A stretch of 59,249 nucleotides of DNA from Pseudomonadota bacterium. Its GTDB lineage: Bacteria > Pseudomonadota > Gammaproteobacteria > Steroidobacterales > Steroidobacteraceae. The DNA lies in NCBI GenBank assembly GCA_021798335.1, contig JAJZMI010000051.1, positions 1 through 59,249 on the forward strand, read 5' to 3'. A program made the translations under genes and the position numbers. Below, piece by piece: positions 9,500 through 20,815 of the stretch. The notes under the pieces are model-generated. The model was not told where the DNA came from. It saw nothing but the letters and a program-made list of their open reading frames with translations, and searched no databases. Positions within the stretch are counted from its first letter, which is position 1. Each line of letters begins with the position of its first letter.

Positions 9500-10183
9500 C
9501 TAACTGGACTCGCGAGCGAGCGAGAATCGATAGCCACGGCCCCGCAATGTCTCGATCGGCTTGAGGCGATCGTGCGGATCGAGCTTGCGGCGCAGGCGGC
9601 CAACGAGCACCTCGATGACGTTACTGTCGCGCTCGAAGTCCTGATCATAGAGCCGCTCGGTCAGCTCGGCCTTGGAGATCACCTCCCCGGCCCGCAGCAT
9701 CAGATGCTCGAGGATGCGGTACTCGAAAGTGGTCAGCTCCACCGCGGCGCTCTCCACACTGACCGTCTGGGCGCGCGTGTCGAGCGTGATGGGGCCACAT
9801 TTGAGTTCCGCACTCGCCCACCCGCCGGCGCGCCGCAGCAGCGCCTGCAACCGTGCGAGCAACTCCTCGAAATGAAACGGCTTGGCGAGGTAGTCATCCG
9901 CCCCGGCCTGCAGGCCCTCCACCTTGTCCTGCCAGTTGTCGCGCGCGGTGAGAATCAGGATCGGATAGGTTTTGCGCGCCGCGCGAGCCTTGCGGATCAC
10001 CTCCAATCCCGACAGTTGCGGCAGCCCCAGATCGATCACCGCCACATCGAGTGGATATTCGAGCCCCGCGAACAAGCCCTCGGCGCCGTCCTTTGCCACA
10101 TCGACGGTGAAGCCGGCCTCGGTGAGCTGCGCCTTGAGGCTCTCGCGCAGCGAGACCTCGTCCTCCACCACAAGCACCCGCAT
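9500..10183 (-). CDS. OmpR-family response regulator, PhoP/QseB-like
   Basis: A 227-residue two-domain regulator. The receiver domain (about 1-120) begins MRVLVVEDE, has the phosphoacceptor Asp in AVIDLGLPQLSG near residue 51, and the conserved Thr and Lys in ILTARD and YLAKPF. The winged-helix DNA-binding domain (about 130-225) shows LTTFEYRILEHLM and a C-terminal VLVGRLRRKLDP and RGRGYRFSL. It is the cognate partner of the kinase encoded 20 nt downstream. Targets are not visible; the two neighbouring genes of the operon are the usual first candidates for autoregulation. Confidence 0.94.
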   Translation of the reverse strand: MRVLVVEDEVSLRESLKAQLTEAGFTVDVAKDGAEGLFAGLEYPLDVAVIDLGLPQLSGLEVIRKARAARKTYPILILTARDNWQDKVEGLQAGADDYLAKPFHFEELLARLQALLRRAGGWASAELKCGPITLDTRAQTVSVESAAVELTTFEYRILEHLMLRAGEVISKAELTERLYDQDFERDSNVIEVLVGRLRRKLDPHDRLKPIETLRGRGYRFSLARESS

Positions 10184-10200
10184 GGCTCCGGCTCCGGCGC

Positions 10201-10509
10201 TCAGAGGATCCGCCCGCTCGAGGCATCAATCCGCACCGTGAACACCCGTCCGCGCTGATCGAGAAGCCTCAGAACATACACGGTCCGCCCGCCTCGCTTG
10301 ATTGATTCGACACGAACCACGCGCGCTTTGTAGCGCCGCTCGGCCATGCGCACGGCCTGGTCCATCGTCAGGGGGTGCGCCGCGGCCTTCGGGCCAGCGG
10401 CAACCGTGGGCGGGGGCGAGGCGGACGGTGAGGCCGCCCACACGGCCGCGCCGATCAGCACCACCGCGGCCGCAGCCCCGGCGCCTGCCCATTTCAATCG
10501 TATTCGCAC
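10201..10509 (-). CDS. Small exported PepSY-domain protein
   Basis: A 102-residue protein with an N-terminal signal peptide or anchor (residues 1-26, RLKWAGAGAAAAVVLIGAAVWA) and one PepSY module at about 48-102, ending in the typical FTVRIDASSGRIL. PepSY domains occur in the periplasm and are thought to modulate proteases or sensors. The start is GTG at 10509 without a good ribosome site. It precedes the response regulator by 17 nt and is the first gene of the three-gene signalling operon, an arrangement frequent in proteobacteria, so it probably influences the kinase sensor domain. Its ligand is unknown. Confidence 0.85.
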   Translation of the reverse strand: MRIRLKWAGAGAAAAVVLIGAAVWAASPSASPPPTVAAGPKAAAHPLTMDQAVRMAERRYKARVVRVESIKRGGRTVYVLRLLDQRGRVFTVRIDASSGRIL

Positions 10510-10616
10510 TTCGAAGGTCTACCGATCGGCCGATCCGGCCGCCCAGACGCGCACCACAAGGCACCTCACCGTAGCCTACCATTCGTGAATCGTTGCTGAA
10601 TACCCGCGCGGCCCGC

Positions 10617-11432
10617 TCACTCCCACCGTTTCGCCTCGCGCCACAACGTATCCCATTCGGCGCCCGTGAGCGTCCCGAGCGATGCGCCCCGCTCGCCCGC
10701 CAGGCGCTCCATGCAGCCGAAGCGCCGCTCGAACTTCGCATTCGCCGCGCGCAGCGCCTCTTCCGGATCGATCGCCAGGTGCACGCTCCAGTTGGCCAGC
10801 GCGAACAGCACATCCCCGAGCTCCTCGGCGATGTGCGCGTCGGGCGCGCCGCGCGCGGCCTCGATCGCTTCGTCGAGTTCCTGGAGTTCCTCGTGAACCT
10901 TCTCGCGCACCTGATCCGCCCGTTCCCAATCGAATCCCACGCGCGCGGCCCGCCGGCCGAGCTTGGCCGCGCGCATCAGCGCCGGTAGGCTCTGCGGCAC
11001 ATCCGCCAGCGCACCCGCGCCTCGCGTCGATTCGGCACGCTCTCGCGCCTTGTGCTCCTCCCACTGCCGGGACTGCTCCAGCGCGCCCACGGGCAGGGGG
11101 GCTGCGCCGAAGACGTGCGGATGCCGCCGCACGAGCTTCGCATGGATGCTCCGGGCAACGGCGGCGAAATCGAACCAGCCGCGCTCCTCGGCCAAGCGCG
11201 CATGGAAGACCACCTGGAAGAGCAGATCCCCGAGTTCCTCGCGCAGCTGCCCGGCGTCCGTCCGCTCGATCGCATCGCGCACCTCGTACGCCTCTTCGAT
11301 CGTGTATGAGGCGATGCTGTGGAAATCCTGCGCACGATCCCAGGGACAGCCCTGCTCGGGGTCGCGCAGCCGCACCATCAACTCCAGCAGCGCCGTCAGC
11401 GCCGCGGCCGAATCAGCCGTGCGCATGCCCAC
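10617..11432 (-). CDS. mazG: Nucleoside triphosphate pyrophosphohydrolase
   Basis: A 271-residue MazG of the long, two-domain kind. Each half has the metal-binding E-E-x-x-E and E-x-x-D motifs: TIEEAYEVRDAIE with LREELGDLLFQVVFHA in the first, and HEELQELDEAIE with IAEELGDVLFALANW in the second. The enzyme hydrolyses (d)NTPs to NMP and pyrophosphate, a housecleaning role that also lowers ppGpp in E. coli. The N-terminal RLRDPEQGCPWDRAQDFHSI is characteristic. The gene overlaps the upstream Nudix gene by 20 nt, so both pyrophosphohydrolases are likely made from one message. An ATG at 11426 is an alternative start. Confidence 0.95.
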   Translation of the reverse strand: MGMRTADSAAALTALLELMVRLRDPEQGCPWDRAQDFHSIASYTIEEAYEVRDAIERTDAGQLREELGDLLFQVVFHARLAEERGWFDFAAVARSIHAKLVRRHPHVFGAAPLPVGALEQSRQWEEHKARERAESTRGAGALADVPQSLPALMRAAKLGRRAARVGFDWERADQVREKVHEELQELDEAIEAARGAPDAHIAEELGDVLFALANWSVHLAIDPEEALRAANAKFERRFGCMERLAGERGASLGTLTGAEWDTLWREAKRWE

Positions 11433-12094
11433 CCTCGCCGCGGCAGACGCGCTCCAAGGTCAGCAGCATGCCGGCGGTGGCGCCCCAGATATTGTGCTCC
11501 CCGTAGGGGATGTCCACGAGCTCGACCTCCACGCCAGTGCCACGAAACCGGTGACGGCGAGGCCGGTGATGACGCACATCGAATACATGGGAGAGCGGTA
11601 CCTCGAACGCGACCTGTACCTCCTGTCGATCCATCTCGAGCGTGAAGCCGGGACGAACCCGTGCCACCACCGGCGTGACGCGAAAGCCGCTGATGACGAC
11701 ATGATCCGGCAGGTAGCCGATGACGGTCACGAAGGCCGGATCGAGCCCGATCTCCTCGCGCGCCTCGCGCAGCGCCGCAGCCGCTGGATCGGAGTCCCCG
11801 GGCTCGATCGATCCGCCCGGAAAGCTGACCTGGCCGGCGTGATGGCGCAGATCCTGCCCACGCACGGTCAGCAGCACGGTCGGGGCCTCCGGATGATCAA
11901 TCAGGGGCACCAATACGGCTGCCGGCGTCGGGTCGGCCGGAAAGTACGCACAAAGCTCACGGCTACGCTCGAACGTCTGGCCTGGAACCCACCACTGCTC
12001 ACGGGCGTGCTGCGGCCGGCTACCGGCAAGGCGTGCCTCGATCCGCGCGAGCGTCAGCTCCCCGGCCGCAATCCCCGCTCCGGCGGCCGGGTAC

Positions 12095-12117
<23 letters not shown>
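11413..12117 (-). CDS. Nudix hydrolase, CoA pyrophosphatase (NudL-like)
   Basis: A 234-residue Nudix protein. The Nudix box is [20 protein letters not shown] followed by AREEIGLDP, with the extended spacing and flanking [17 protein letters not shown] typical of the NudL/UPF0035 group that splits coenzyme A and its esters into 4'-phosphopantetheine and 3',5'-ADP. The C-terminal [23 protein letters not shown] is also conserved in that group. It overlaps fumC by about 23 nt upstream and mazG by 20 nt downstream. The true start could be a little inside the frame, because the first 20 residues are poorly conserved low-complexity sequence. Confidence 0.85.
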
Positions 12118-13498
<1,381 letters not shown>

Positions 13499-13551
13499 AT
13501 GGATGGCTCCGTGGCCCGCGGTAAGCTCGACCGTGCCGCCGGGGCCGCATG

Positions 13552-13581
13552 CGGACACGTCACGGTATCGGATATCATAAT
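13552..13581 (+). promoter_or_regulatory. Possible sigma-70 promoter of purB
   Basis: CGGACA (13552-13557, 4 of 6 to TTGACA) and CATAAT (13576-13581, 5 of 6 to TATAAT) are separated by 18 bp and lie 31 nt upstream of the purB ATG. The hexamers stand out in GC-rich surroundings. Position and spacing are seen; promoter activity is inferred. Confidence 0.4.
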
Positions 13582-13612
13582 CGATTTCGGTCCTGGCCCT
13601 TCCCCGCCGCGC

Positions 13613-14995
13613 ATGCACGACCCGTCCCAGAACGATCTTCCAGCCGTACTCGCCCTCTCTCCGGTCGACGGGCGCTATCGCGCCGCCACCGAGCCGCTAC
13701 GCGAGCTGCTCTCGGAGGCCGGCCTGATCCGCGAGCGGATCCGCGTCGAAGCGGCGTGGTTCGAGTACCTCGCCGGCGCGCTGCCGCAGCTGCCGGGCGC
13801 GCGCACCAGCGCCGCGGTACGCGAATGCGCCCGGCGGCTCCAGCAGGCCCCGCCCGACTCGTGCGCAGCGGCCGTCAAGGGCATCGAGGCGCGCATCAAC
13901 CACGACGTCAAGGCGGTCGAGTACTACGTTCGCGGCGAATTGGCTGCCGCCGGCGCCGACCCGGCCACCCTCGAGCTCGTACACTTCGGCTGCACGTCCG
14001 AGGACATCAACAACGTGTGCTACGCCCGGCTGCTGCTGCAGGCGCGCACGCGGCTCTGCAGCACCCTCGCCGGGCTGACCGAGGAGCTGAGCGGGCTGGC
14101 GCATCGCACCGCGGGCCTGACCATGCTTGCGCGCACCCATGGCCAGCCGGCCAGCCCGACCACCCTCGGCAAGGAAGTCGCCAACTTCGTCGGGCGGCTG
14201 CGGCGCGCCGAGCGGCGCTGGACTTCGGTGGAAGCGCTCGGCAAGTGGAACGGCGCGGTGGGCAACTTCAACGCGCATCGCGCGGCACTGCCCGAGGTCG
14301 ACTGGCGGGCCGCGAGTACCGCGTTCGTCGGCTCGCTCGGCCTGCTCGCCAATGCCTACACCACCCAGATCGAGCCGCACGACTGGATCGCGGAATATTG
14401 CGACGCCCTCGCCGGCATGAACGTCGTGCTGCTCGATCTCAGCCGGGATTTCTGGGGTTATATCTCCCTCGGCTATCTGCGCCAGCGGACGGCCGCCGCC
14501 GAGGTGGGCTCCTCGACCATGCCGCACAAGGTCAATCCGATCGACTTCGAGAATTGCGAGGGTAACCTCGGGATCGCCAACGCGCTGCTGAAGCACTTCG
14601 CCGAGAAGCTTCCGGTCTCGCGCTGGCAGCGCGACCTGACCGACTCGACCGTGCTGCGCAATCTCGGCGTGGCGCTCGGCCACACGCTGATCGCCTGGCG
14701 CGCGCTCGCTCGTGGTCTCGGCAAGGTCGAGCCGGACGCCCAACGGATGCGTGCCGATCTCGACGGTGCCTGGGAGGTGCTCGGCGAGGCGGTGCAGACC
14801 GTGCTGCGCGCCGCCGGAGTTCCCGACGGCTACGAGAAGCTGAAGAATTTCACGCGGGGCCGGGCCATCGATGCGCGCTCGCTCGCGGAATTCATCGAGA
14901 CGCTGCCCCTGCCGGCCGGGCAGAAGCATCGCTTGCTCGCGCTCACGCCGGCCGACTACATCGGCTGGGCTGCGGAGCTGGCCCGGGAAATATGA
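13613..14995 (+). CDS. purB: Adenylosuccinate lyase
   Basis: A 460-residue enzyme of purine synthesis that removes fumarate from SAICAR and adenylosuccinate. [10 protein letters not shown] marks the N-terminus and fixes the start at 13613. The active-site blocks [42 protein letters not shown] and the superfamily signature [16 protein letters not shown] follow in order. Length and motifs match the E. coli-type enzyme rather than the Bacillus type. The frame stays open far upstream, but that part is antisense to fumC and not homologous to anything expected. The usual neighbour hflD is not present; instead a DUF7931-like gene and nudJ-mnmA follow. Confidence 0.97.
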   Translation: MHDPSQNDLPAVLALSPVDGRYRAATEPLRELLSEAGLIRERIRVEAAWFEYLAGALPQLPGARTSAAVRECARRLQQAPPDSCAAAVKGIEARINHDVKAVEYYVRGELAAAGADPATLELVHFGCTSEDINNVCYARLLLQARTRLCSTLAGLTEELSGLAHRTAGLTMLARTHGQPASPTTLGKEVANFVGRLRRAERRWTSVEALGKWNGAVGNFNAHRAALPEVDWRAASTAFVGSLGLLANAYTTQIEPHDWIAEYCDALAGMNVVLLDLSRDFWGYISLGYLRQRTAAAEVGSSTMPHKVNPIDFENCEGNLGIANALLKHFAEKLPVSRWQRDLTDSTVLRNLGVALGHTLIAWRALARGLGKVEPDAQRMRADLDGAWEVLGEAVQTVLRAAGVPDGYEKLKNFTRGRAIDARSLAEFIETLPLPAGQKHRLLALTPADYIGWAAELAREI

Positions 14996-15182
14996 CAAAT
15001 CGCACCACGCGCCGGTCCGTCCGAGAATTCTGTGACGGGCTCGGCAACGGGGCGGGCATCCATGCATTTAGTATGCCGCACGGTGTCCGCAGAGCGGACC
15101 TCAACAGCGGGTGCGAGCGGTGTCTCCCGGCGGCGAATTCGAACAGCACAATATCCTCGCGCGTCTCGCGCACGCCCGCTAC

Positions 15183-15701
15183 ATGCCCGAGACGCACTCG
15201 AGCGACGACACCGGCAGCTTCCAGGCGCTCACCGTGCTCACCACCCTCACCGAAGCGCGCCTGGCCGTCAACCAACTCGCCGCGCGCGCTCAGCGGCTGC
15301 TGTCGATCTATACGCCCGACCTCGAGCCCGAGTTATACGACCAGAGCGCGTTTCTCGAGGTGGTCAAACACCTGGTGCTGACCCGCCCGTTCGCCAAGGT
15401 GCGCGTGCTGCTCACCGAGCCCGGCCGCCTCAGCGCCGACGGTCACCGCTTCGTGGCGATGGCGCGGCGGCTCTCCAGCTGCATCGACATGCGTAATCTG
15501 CCGCCGCGCGCCGATGCCCCGCAGTGCGCGTATATGATCGCCGATGAGCGCGCGGTCCTGTACCGCCTGCGCGCCGACGGCTGGGACGGAATCGCCGACT
15601 TCGACAATCCGCCGGTGGCCCGGCTTTATCTGCACGAGTTCGAGCAAATCTGGGACACGTGCCTGACCCCGGAGAGCCTGCGCCTGGCGCGAGGCGCCTG
15701 A
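15183..15701 (+). CDS. DUF7931-like protein (phospholipase-D-like half domain)
   Basis: A 172-residue protein from ATG 15183; a GTG at 15111 would add 24 residues, and neither has a clear ribosome site. The core RAQRLLSIYTPDLEPELYD, the later LTEPGRLSADGHRF, MARRLSS and a C-terminal HEFEQIWD resemble the domain of unknown function found alone or behind acetyltransferases in gammaproteobacteria, which I recall as DUF7931 and which looks like a degenerate PLD fold. No HKD motif is visible, so catalytic activity is doubtful. It sits between purB and nudJ on the same strand, 187 nt after purB. Function unknown. Confidence 0.65.
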   Translation: MPETHSSDDTGSFQALTVLTTLTEARLAVNQLAARAQRLLSIYTPDLEPELYDQSAFLEVVKHLVLTRPFAKVRVLLTEPGRLSADGHRFVAMARRLSSCIDMRNLPPRADAPQCAYMIADERAVLYRLRADGWDGIADFDNPPVARLYLHEFEQIWDTCLTPESLRLARGA

Positions 15702-15762
15702 GCCGCCCCCCCTGCGGCCTCGCGGGGCAGGCGCCGCAACCGACCCGCGCGCCCCTGGCGGC

Positions 15763-15768
15763 TATACT
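15763..15768 (+). promoter_or_regulatory. -10 element abutting nudJ (possible leaderless transcript)
   Basis: TATACT ends 9 nt before the nudJ ATG at 15778. CCGACC at 15740-15745 is a weak -35 with 17-bp spacing. No Shine-Dalgarno sequence is present between the box and the start, so transcription would begin at or next to the ATG. Confidence 0.45.
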
Positions 15769-15777
15769 TGCGCCATC

Positions 15778-16263
15778 ATGGGCGATTGCCATCCGGAAAT
15801 CACCGTCGCCGCGCTGGCCGAGCAGCACGGGCGCTTCCTGCTCGTCGAGGAGCGCATCGACGGCCGGCTGCTGCTGAACCAGCCGGCAGGCCACCTCGAG
15901 CGCGGCGAGACGCTGCTCGAGGCGGTCGTGCGCGAGGTCCGCGAAGAGAGCGCGTGGGCCTTCACGCCGGAAAGACTGCTCGGCGTCTATCTGTGGCGCC
16001 AACCGCTGACGCGGCGGCTTTACAAGCGCTTTGCCTTCACCGGGACCGTGCACGACCACCAGCCCGAGCAGCCGCTCGATACCGGCATCGTCGCGACTCG
16101 CTGGTTGACGCACGAGGAGATCCGCGCCCGCGCCGACCGGCTGCGCAGCCCCCTGGTCCTGCGCTGCATCGAGGACTATCTGCGCGGGGAAACGGCCGCC
16201 TTGGAGCCGATCGGGCACTTCGAGCTGCAGGCGGCGCACGCCGTGCCGCCCCGCGAGCTATGA
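15778..16263 (+). CDS. nudJ: Nudix hydrolase, NudJ-like (HMP-PP/nucleotide phosphatase)
   Basis: A 161-residue Nudix protein with the box AGHLERGETLLEAVVREV followed by REESAW, and the start MGDCHPEITVAALAEQHGRF typical of NudJ. NudJ releases phosphate from nucleoside di/triphosphates and from thiamine-precursor diphosphates. Its stop overlaps the mnmA ATG in ATGA (16260-16263), the same order as nudJ(ymfB)-mnmA in E. coli, which supports the assignment. The start is not preceded by a ribosome site but by a -10-like box 9 nt away. Confidence 0.88.
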   Translation: MGDCHPEITVAALAEQHGRFLLVEERIDGRLLLNQPAGHLERGETLLEAVVREVREESAWAFTPERLLGVYLWRQPLTRRLYKRFAFTGTVHDHQPEQPLDTGIVATRWLTHEEIRARADRLRSPLVLRCIEDYLRGETAALEPIGHFELQAAHAVPPREL

Positions 16264-17354
16264 GCCGCGTCGTCGTAGGGCTCTCCGGCGGCGTTGATTC
16301 CGCGGTCGCCGCGCTGCGCCTCAAGGCCCAGGGCTGGGATGTGCACGGCCTGTTCATGAGCAACTGGGAGGAAGACGAGGACGGCTACTGCACGGCTGCG
16401 CAAGACTTCCAGGATGCGCGCGCCGTGGCACACGAGCTCGCCATCCCGCTGCACCGCGTCAGCTTCGCCGCCGAATACCGCCAGCGGGTGTTCGAGTATT
16501 TCATCAGCGAGCACCGCGCCGGGCGCACGCCCAACCCCGATGTGCTGTGCAACCGCGAGATCAAATTCGGCGTCGCGCTGCGCTATGCCGAGCGGCTCGG
16601 GGCGGACGCCTTCGCCACCGGACACTATGCGCGAGTGGTGCCGGGACCGGACGGTCCCGAGCTGCACAAGGGGTGTGACGCGACCAAGGACCAGAGCTAT
16701 TTCCTGCACGCCATCGGACGCGCCGAGCTGGCGCGCACCCTGATGCCACTCGGTGAGCTGGAGAAATCGGCGGTGCGCGCCGAGGCGCGCGCCGCGGGTC
16801 TGCCGGTGTTCGACAAGCCCGACAGCACGGGCATCTGTTTCATCGGCGAGCGTCCATTTCGCGCCTTTCTCGCGCACTTCGTGCCCGAGCAACCCGGCCC
16901 GATCGAGTCGAGCGACGGCGAGCAGCTGGGCACGCACCTCGGACTGGCCTTCTACACACTCGGGCAGCGCGCTGGACTCAACATCGGCGGGCGCGCAGGC
17001 GCTCGCGAGCTGCCCTGGTATGTCGCCGCCAAGGACACCGGGCGCAACGCTTTGATCGTCGTACAGGGGCGCGATCATCCCTTGCTGTACAGCTCGGCGC
17101 TCATCACCGGCGCACCGCACTGGCTGGCGGCCCCGCAGCACGCGCTCGGACGCTGCGCGGTCAAGGTTCGCTATCGCCAGTGCGACCAGCCGGCTCGCCT
17201 CGAGCCGCAGCCCGACGGGCGCTTGCGCATCGTGTTCGAGCAGCCGCAGCGCGCCGTGACTCCCGGCCAATATGCCGTGCTGTATGCGGGCGAGCGCTGC
17301 CTCGGCGGAGCGGTGATCGAGACCCCAGAGCGGCCCGCCGGCGGCCACGCCTGA
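16260..17354 (+). CDS. mnmA: tRNA-specific 2-thiouridylase
   Basis: A 364-residue enzyme that makes 2-thiouridine at U34 of Lys, Glu and Gln tRNAs using sulfur from the IscS/Tus relay. The PP-loop VGLSGGVDSAVAALRL is at residues 5-20, the first catalytic Cys is in NPDVLCNREIKF near residue 99 and the second in DSTGICFIGERPF near residue 196. GHYARV, KDQSYFL and LGQRAGLNIGG are conserved blocks. It overlaps nudJ by 4 nt and is probably translated by coupling. Length and motifs are standard. Confidence 0.97.
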   Translation: MSRVVVGLSGGVDSAVAALRLKAQGWDVHGLFMSNWEEDEDGYCTAAQDFQDARAVAHELAIPLHRVSFAAEYRQRVFEYFISEHRAGRTPNPDVLCNREIKFGVALRYAERLGADAFATGHYARVVPGPDGPELHKGCDATKDQSYFLHAIGRAELARTLMPLGELEKSAVRAEARAAGLPVFDKPDSTGICFIGERPFRAFLAHFVPEQPGPIESSDGEQLGTHLGLAFYTLGQRAGLNIGGRAGARELPWYVAAKDTGRNALIVVQGRDHPLLYSSALITGAPHWLAAPQHALGRCAVKVRYRQCDQPARLEPQPDGRLRIVFEQPQRAVTPGQYAVLYAGERCLGGAVIETPERPAGGHA

Positions 17355-17399
17355 GCATTCCCTCGGGCGCCGCGGCGCGCGCGAGCCCGGTCGACCCGA

Positions 17400-17427
17400 T
17401 ATAATCCGCGCCGCGTTTTATGAGGAG
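17400..17427 (+). promoter_or_regulatory. -10 box and ribosome site of acnA
   Basis: A perfect TATAAT lies at 17400-17405 in the 65-nt gap before acnA, with no good -35 at the usual spacing. The ribosome site GAGGAG at 17422-17427 lies 10 nt before ATG 17438 and decides that start over the in-frame ATG at 17420. Confidence 0.5.
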
Positions 17428-17437
17428 AGCCCCGCTC

Positions 17438-20128
17438 ATGACGAACAGCTTCAACGCGCGCACCTCGCTGCAGGTCGGCACCCGCTCCTACCAGATCCAC
17501 AGTCTTGCGGCCCTGCCGCACGCCAAGGTGGACCGGTTACCCTACTGCCTGAAGATCCTGCTCGAGAACCTGCTGCGCTGCGAGGACGGGGTGAACGTCA
17601 CCCGTGCCGACATCGAGGCACTGCTCGAATGGGAGCCCGCCGCAACGCCCACCCACGAGATCGCCTTCACGCCCTCGCGCGTGATCCTGCAGGACTTCAC
17701 CGGCGTGCCCTGCGTGGTCGATCTGGCGGCGATGCGCGAGGCGATCGTGCGCCTCGGCGGGGATGCCGAGCAGGTCAATCCGCTGGCGCCAGTGGAACTG
17801 GTGATCGACCACTCCGTGCAGGTCGATCAATACGGCAGCCCGGATGCGCTCGCGGCCAACACGCGCATCGAGTTCGAGCGCAACGGCGAGCGTTATGCCT
17901 TCCTGCGTTGGGGGCAGTCGGCATTGCGCAATTTCGCGGTTGTGCCGCCGAGCACCGGCATCGTGCACCAGGTGAATCTGGAGTACCTCGGACGCGTCGT
18001 CTTCGACACCGAACGCGACGGCATCCACAGCGCCTATCCGGACACCCTGGTCGGCACTGATTCGCACACCACCATGATCAATGGCCTCGGCATTCTCGGC
18101 TGGGGCGTCGGCGGCATCGAAGCCGAGGCGGCAATGCTCGGGCAGCCGGTGACGATGCTGATCCCCCAGGTGATCGGCGTGCGACTGACCGGCCGGCTCT
18201 CCCCCGGCGCGACGGCCACCGATCTGGTGCTGACGCTCACCGAGATGCTGCGCAAACGCGGCGTCGTCGACAAATTCGTCGAGTACTTTGGCGACGGATT
18301 GGCACATCTGCCGCTCGCCGACCGGGCCACGATCGCAAACATGGCGCCCGAGTACGGCAGCACGTGCGGCATCTTCCCCATCGACGAGGAGACGGTCCGC
18401 TACCTCGAGCTCTCCGGCCGCCCGCCCGAGCGCATCGCGTTGATCAGCGCTTATGCCCGCCACCAAGGTCTGTGGCGCAACAGCGGCGCACCGGCGGCCG
18501 CCTACACGGACGTGCTCGAACTCGATCTCGGCACCGTGGAGCCGAGCATTGCCGGCCCGAGCCGTCCCCAGGACCGCGTGCCGCTGAAGTCCGCCAAGCG
18601 CGTCTATGAGCGCAGCGCCGAAAAATCGGCGCAGGAACGTGCGGCGCGTGCCCCGCAGGCTCAGGGCCGTGCCGAGGTGAGCCTCGACGGTCAACGCTTC
18701 GAGCTCAAGGACGGCGCGGTGCTCATCGCGGCCATCACCAGCTGCACCAACACGTCCAACCCCTCGGTGATGCTCGGGGCGGGGCTCCTCGCCCGCAACG
18801 CGCACCGGCGCGGCCTGACGGCCAAGCCGTGGGTGAAAACGAGCCTCGCGCCCGGCTCGCGCGTGGTCACGGACTATTACCGCAAAGCGGGACTGCTGGA
18901 GGAGCTCGCCGCCGTGGGCTTCGCGCTGGTCGGGTACGGGTGCACCACGTGCATCGGCAACTCCGGGCCGCTCAAGCGCGAGATCTCGGCGGCCGTGAAG
19001 ACCGCTGACATCACCGCCTGTGCGGTCCTCTCGGGTAACCGCAACTTCGAGGGACGCGTGCACCCGCAAGTGCGCATGAACTTCCTCGCCTCCCCGCCCC
19101 TGGTTGTCGCGTACGCCCTGGCCGGCACGCTCGACATCGACCTGACGAGTGAGCCGCTCGGCACCGGCGCCGATGGCAAGCCGGTCTATCTAGCCGACAT
19201 TTGGCCGAGCGATCAGGAAGTGCAGCGGGTGCTCACCCAGGCGATCGACTCGAAGATGTTCCAGCACAGCTATGCCAGCGTGTTCCAGGGCGATGAGCAT
19301 TGGCGCTCGATCGCGGTGCCCGCCGGCAAGCTCTACGCCTGGGACGCGAAATCCACCTACGTCAAGAACCCGCCGTATTTCGACGGCATGACGCGCGCCC
19401 CCCAGCCGCTGCAGGACATCCGCGCGGCGCGCGCGCTGGCCGTGCTCGGCGACTCGGTCACCACCGATCACATCTCTCCGGCCGGCAGCATCGCCCACGA
19501 CAGTCCGGCGGCCCGCTACCTGGAGCAACAAGGAGTGCAGCCGAAGGACTTCAACTCCTACGGCGCCCGCCGCGGCAATCACGAAGTGATGATGCGGGGC
19601 ACGTTCGCCAACATCCGCCTGCGCAATCAGCTGGTGCCGGGCGTCGAGGGCGGGGTGACCCTGCATCTGCCGAGCGGCGAGCAAGCCTCGATCTACGACG
19701 CCGCCATGCGCTACAAGGCCGACGGTACGCCGCTGATCGTTCTCGCCGGCAAGGAGTACGGCACCGGCTCCTCGCGTGATTGGGCGGCCAAGGGGGCGAT
19801 GCTGCTCGGCGTGCGTGCGGTGCTCGCCGAGAGCTTCGAGCGCATTCATCGCTCGAACCTGATCGGCATGGGCGTCGCGCCGCTGCAGTTCATGCCCGGC
19901 GAGAGCGCCAAGTCCCTCGGTCTCACGGGCAAGGAAGTCTTCGACATCACCGGGCTGGCGGCGGGCGGCACTGAAGTCACCGTCAAGGCAGCCCCGGCCG
20001 AGGGCGGCAAGCCGCTCACGTTCAAGGCGCGCGTGCGCATCGACACTCCGAAGGAGCGAGAGTATTTCCGGCACGGCGGCATTCTGCCGTACGTGTTGCG
20101 CCAGCTCGCCGCCACGGGCCATGCCTGA
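17438..20128 (+). CDS. acnA: Aconitate hydratase A
   Basis: An 896-residue monomeric aconitase of the AcnA/IRP type, interconverting citrate and isocitrate in the TCA cycle. The 4Fe-4S ligands are the Cys in [14 protein letters not shown] and the pair in [40 protein letters not shown] and the swivel-domain [16 protein letters not shown] are present. The start was placed at 17438 because GAGGAG lies 10 nt upstream. IRP-type aconitases can bind RNA when they lose the cluster, a known family property. The gene stands between mnmA and a HAD phosphatase gene on the same strand. Confidence 0.97.
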   Translation: MTNSFNARTSLQVGTRSYQIHSLAALPHAKVDRLPYCLKILLENLLRCEDGVNVTRADIEALLEWEPAATPTHEIAFTPSRVILQDFTGVPCVVDLAAMREAIVRLGGDAEQVNPLAPVELVIDHSVQVDQYGSPDALAANTRIEFERNGERYAFLRWGQSALRNFAVVPPSTGIVHQVNLEYLGRVVFDTERDGIHSAYPDTLVGTDSHTTMINGLGILGWGVGGIEAEAAMLGQPVTMLIPQVIGVRLTGRLSPGATATDLVLTLTEMLRKRGVVDKFVEYFGDGLAHLPLADRATIANMAPEYGSTCGIFPIDEETVRYLELSGRPPERIALISAYARHQGLWRNSGAPAAAYTDVLELDLGTVEPSIAGPSRPQDRVPLKSAKRVYERSAEKSAQERAARAPQAQGRAEVSLDGQRFELKDGAVLIAAITSCTNTSNPSVMLGAGLLARNAHRRGLTAKPWVKTSLAPGSRVVTDYYRKAGLLEELAAVGFALVGYGCTTCIGNSGPLKREISAAVKTADITACAVLSGNRNFEGRVHPQVRMNFLASPPLVVAYALAGTLDIDLTSEPLGTGADGKPVYLADIWPSDQEVQRVLTQAIDSKMFQHSYASVFQGDEHWRSIAVPAGKLYAWDAKSTYVKNPPYFDGMTRAPQPLQDIRAARALAVLGDSVTTDHISPAGSIAHDSPAARYLEQQGVQPKDFNSYGARRGNHEVMMRGTFANIRLRNQLVPGVEGGVTLHLPSGEQASIYDAAMRYKADGTPLIVLAGKEYGTGSSRDWAAKGAMLLGVRAVLAESFERIHRSNLIGMGVAPLQFMPGESAKSLGLTGKEVFDITGLAAGGTEVTVKAAPAEGGKPLTFKARVRIDTPKEREYFRHGGILPYVLRQLAATGHA

Positions 20129-20163
20129 TCGAGCGCGCGGCCCACTCTCGGGAAGCGCCGCGC

Positions 20164-20808
20164 ATGGGGCTGGCGGTCTTTGACCTCGACGGCACGGTCA
20201 CCCGGCGCACCACTTTCGGGCCGTACCTGCTCGGCATGCTGGTGCGCCGCCCATGGCGTCTGGCGCGCCTGCCGGCGGCGCTGCCCGCCGTGGTGGGATT
20301 TGGCCTCGGGCTGTGCGGGCGAGGCGCTCTGAAGGGCGCGCTGCTGCGCGCCGCGCTCGGGGGCATTGCCCGCGCCGACCTCGATCGCTGGACGGAACGC
20401 TTCGCCGCGCGTTGGGCTGCGCACGAAACCTTCGCCTCCGCCCGTGCGGCCATCGAGGCACATGCCCGCGCGGGCGATCACCTCGTGCTGATGAGCGCGA
20501 GCCCCGACCTGTATGTGCCGGCAATCGGCCGCGCCCTTGGCTTTCAGGAAATCATCTGCACGCAAGTGCGCTGGGACGGCGATCGGCTCGATGGGCACCT
20601 GAGCACGGTGAACTGCCGCGGCGAGGAGAAGGTGCGCCGCCTGCGCCAATTACGCGAACGGGTTTCCGGCTCCGCGAGCGCGTACGGCAACTCCGTCACG
20701 GACATCGCGCATCTTGCCCTCGTCGAGCACGGCGTGCTGGTCAACGGCAGCGCCCACGCCCGCCGCACCGCGCGCCGCACAGGCCTGACCTGCGAGCGCT
20801 GGCGCTGA
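20164..20808 (+). CDS. HAD-IB family phosphatase (SerB/PSPase-like)
   Basis: A 214-residue HAD hydrolase. Motif I FDLDGTVTR supplies the Asp nucleophile at residue 7, motif II is MSASPDLYV, a Lys is in GEEKVRRL and motif III is YGNSVTDIAHLAL. The insert between motifs I and II is helical and of subfamily IB type, as in phosphoserine phosphatase-like and membrane-associated acyl-lipid phosphatases; a weakly hydrophobic stretch is at about 40-60. It begins 35 nt after acnA. The substrate cannot be told; these proteins include phosphoserine, phospholipid and nucleotide phosphatases. Confidence 0.8.
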   Translation: MGLAVFDLDGTVTRRTTFGPYLLGMLVRRPWRLARLPAALPAVVGFGLGLCGRGALKGALLRAALGGIARADLDRWTERFAARWAAHETFASARAAIEAHARAGDHLVLMSASPDLYVPAIGRALGFQEIICTQVRWDGDRLDGHLSTVNCRGEEKVRRLRQLRERVSGSASAYGNSVTDIAHLALVEHGVLVNGSAHARRTARRTGLTCERWR

Positions 20809-20815
20809 ATCACGC

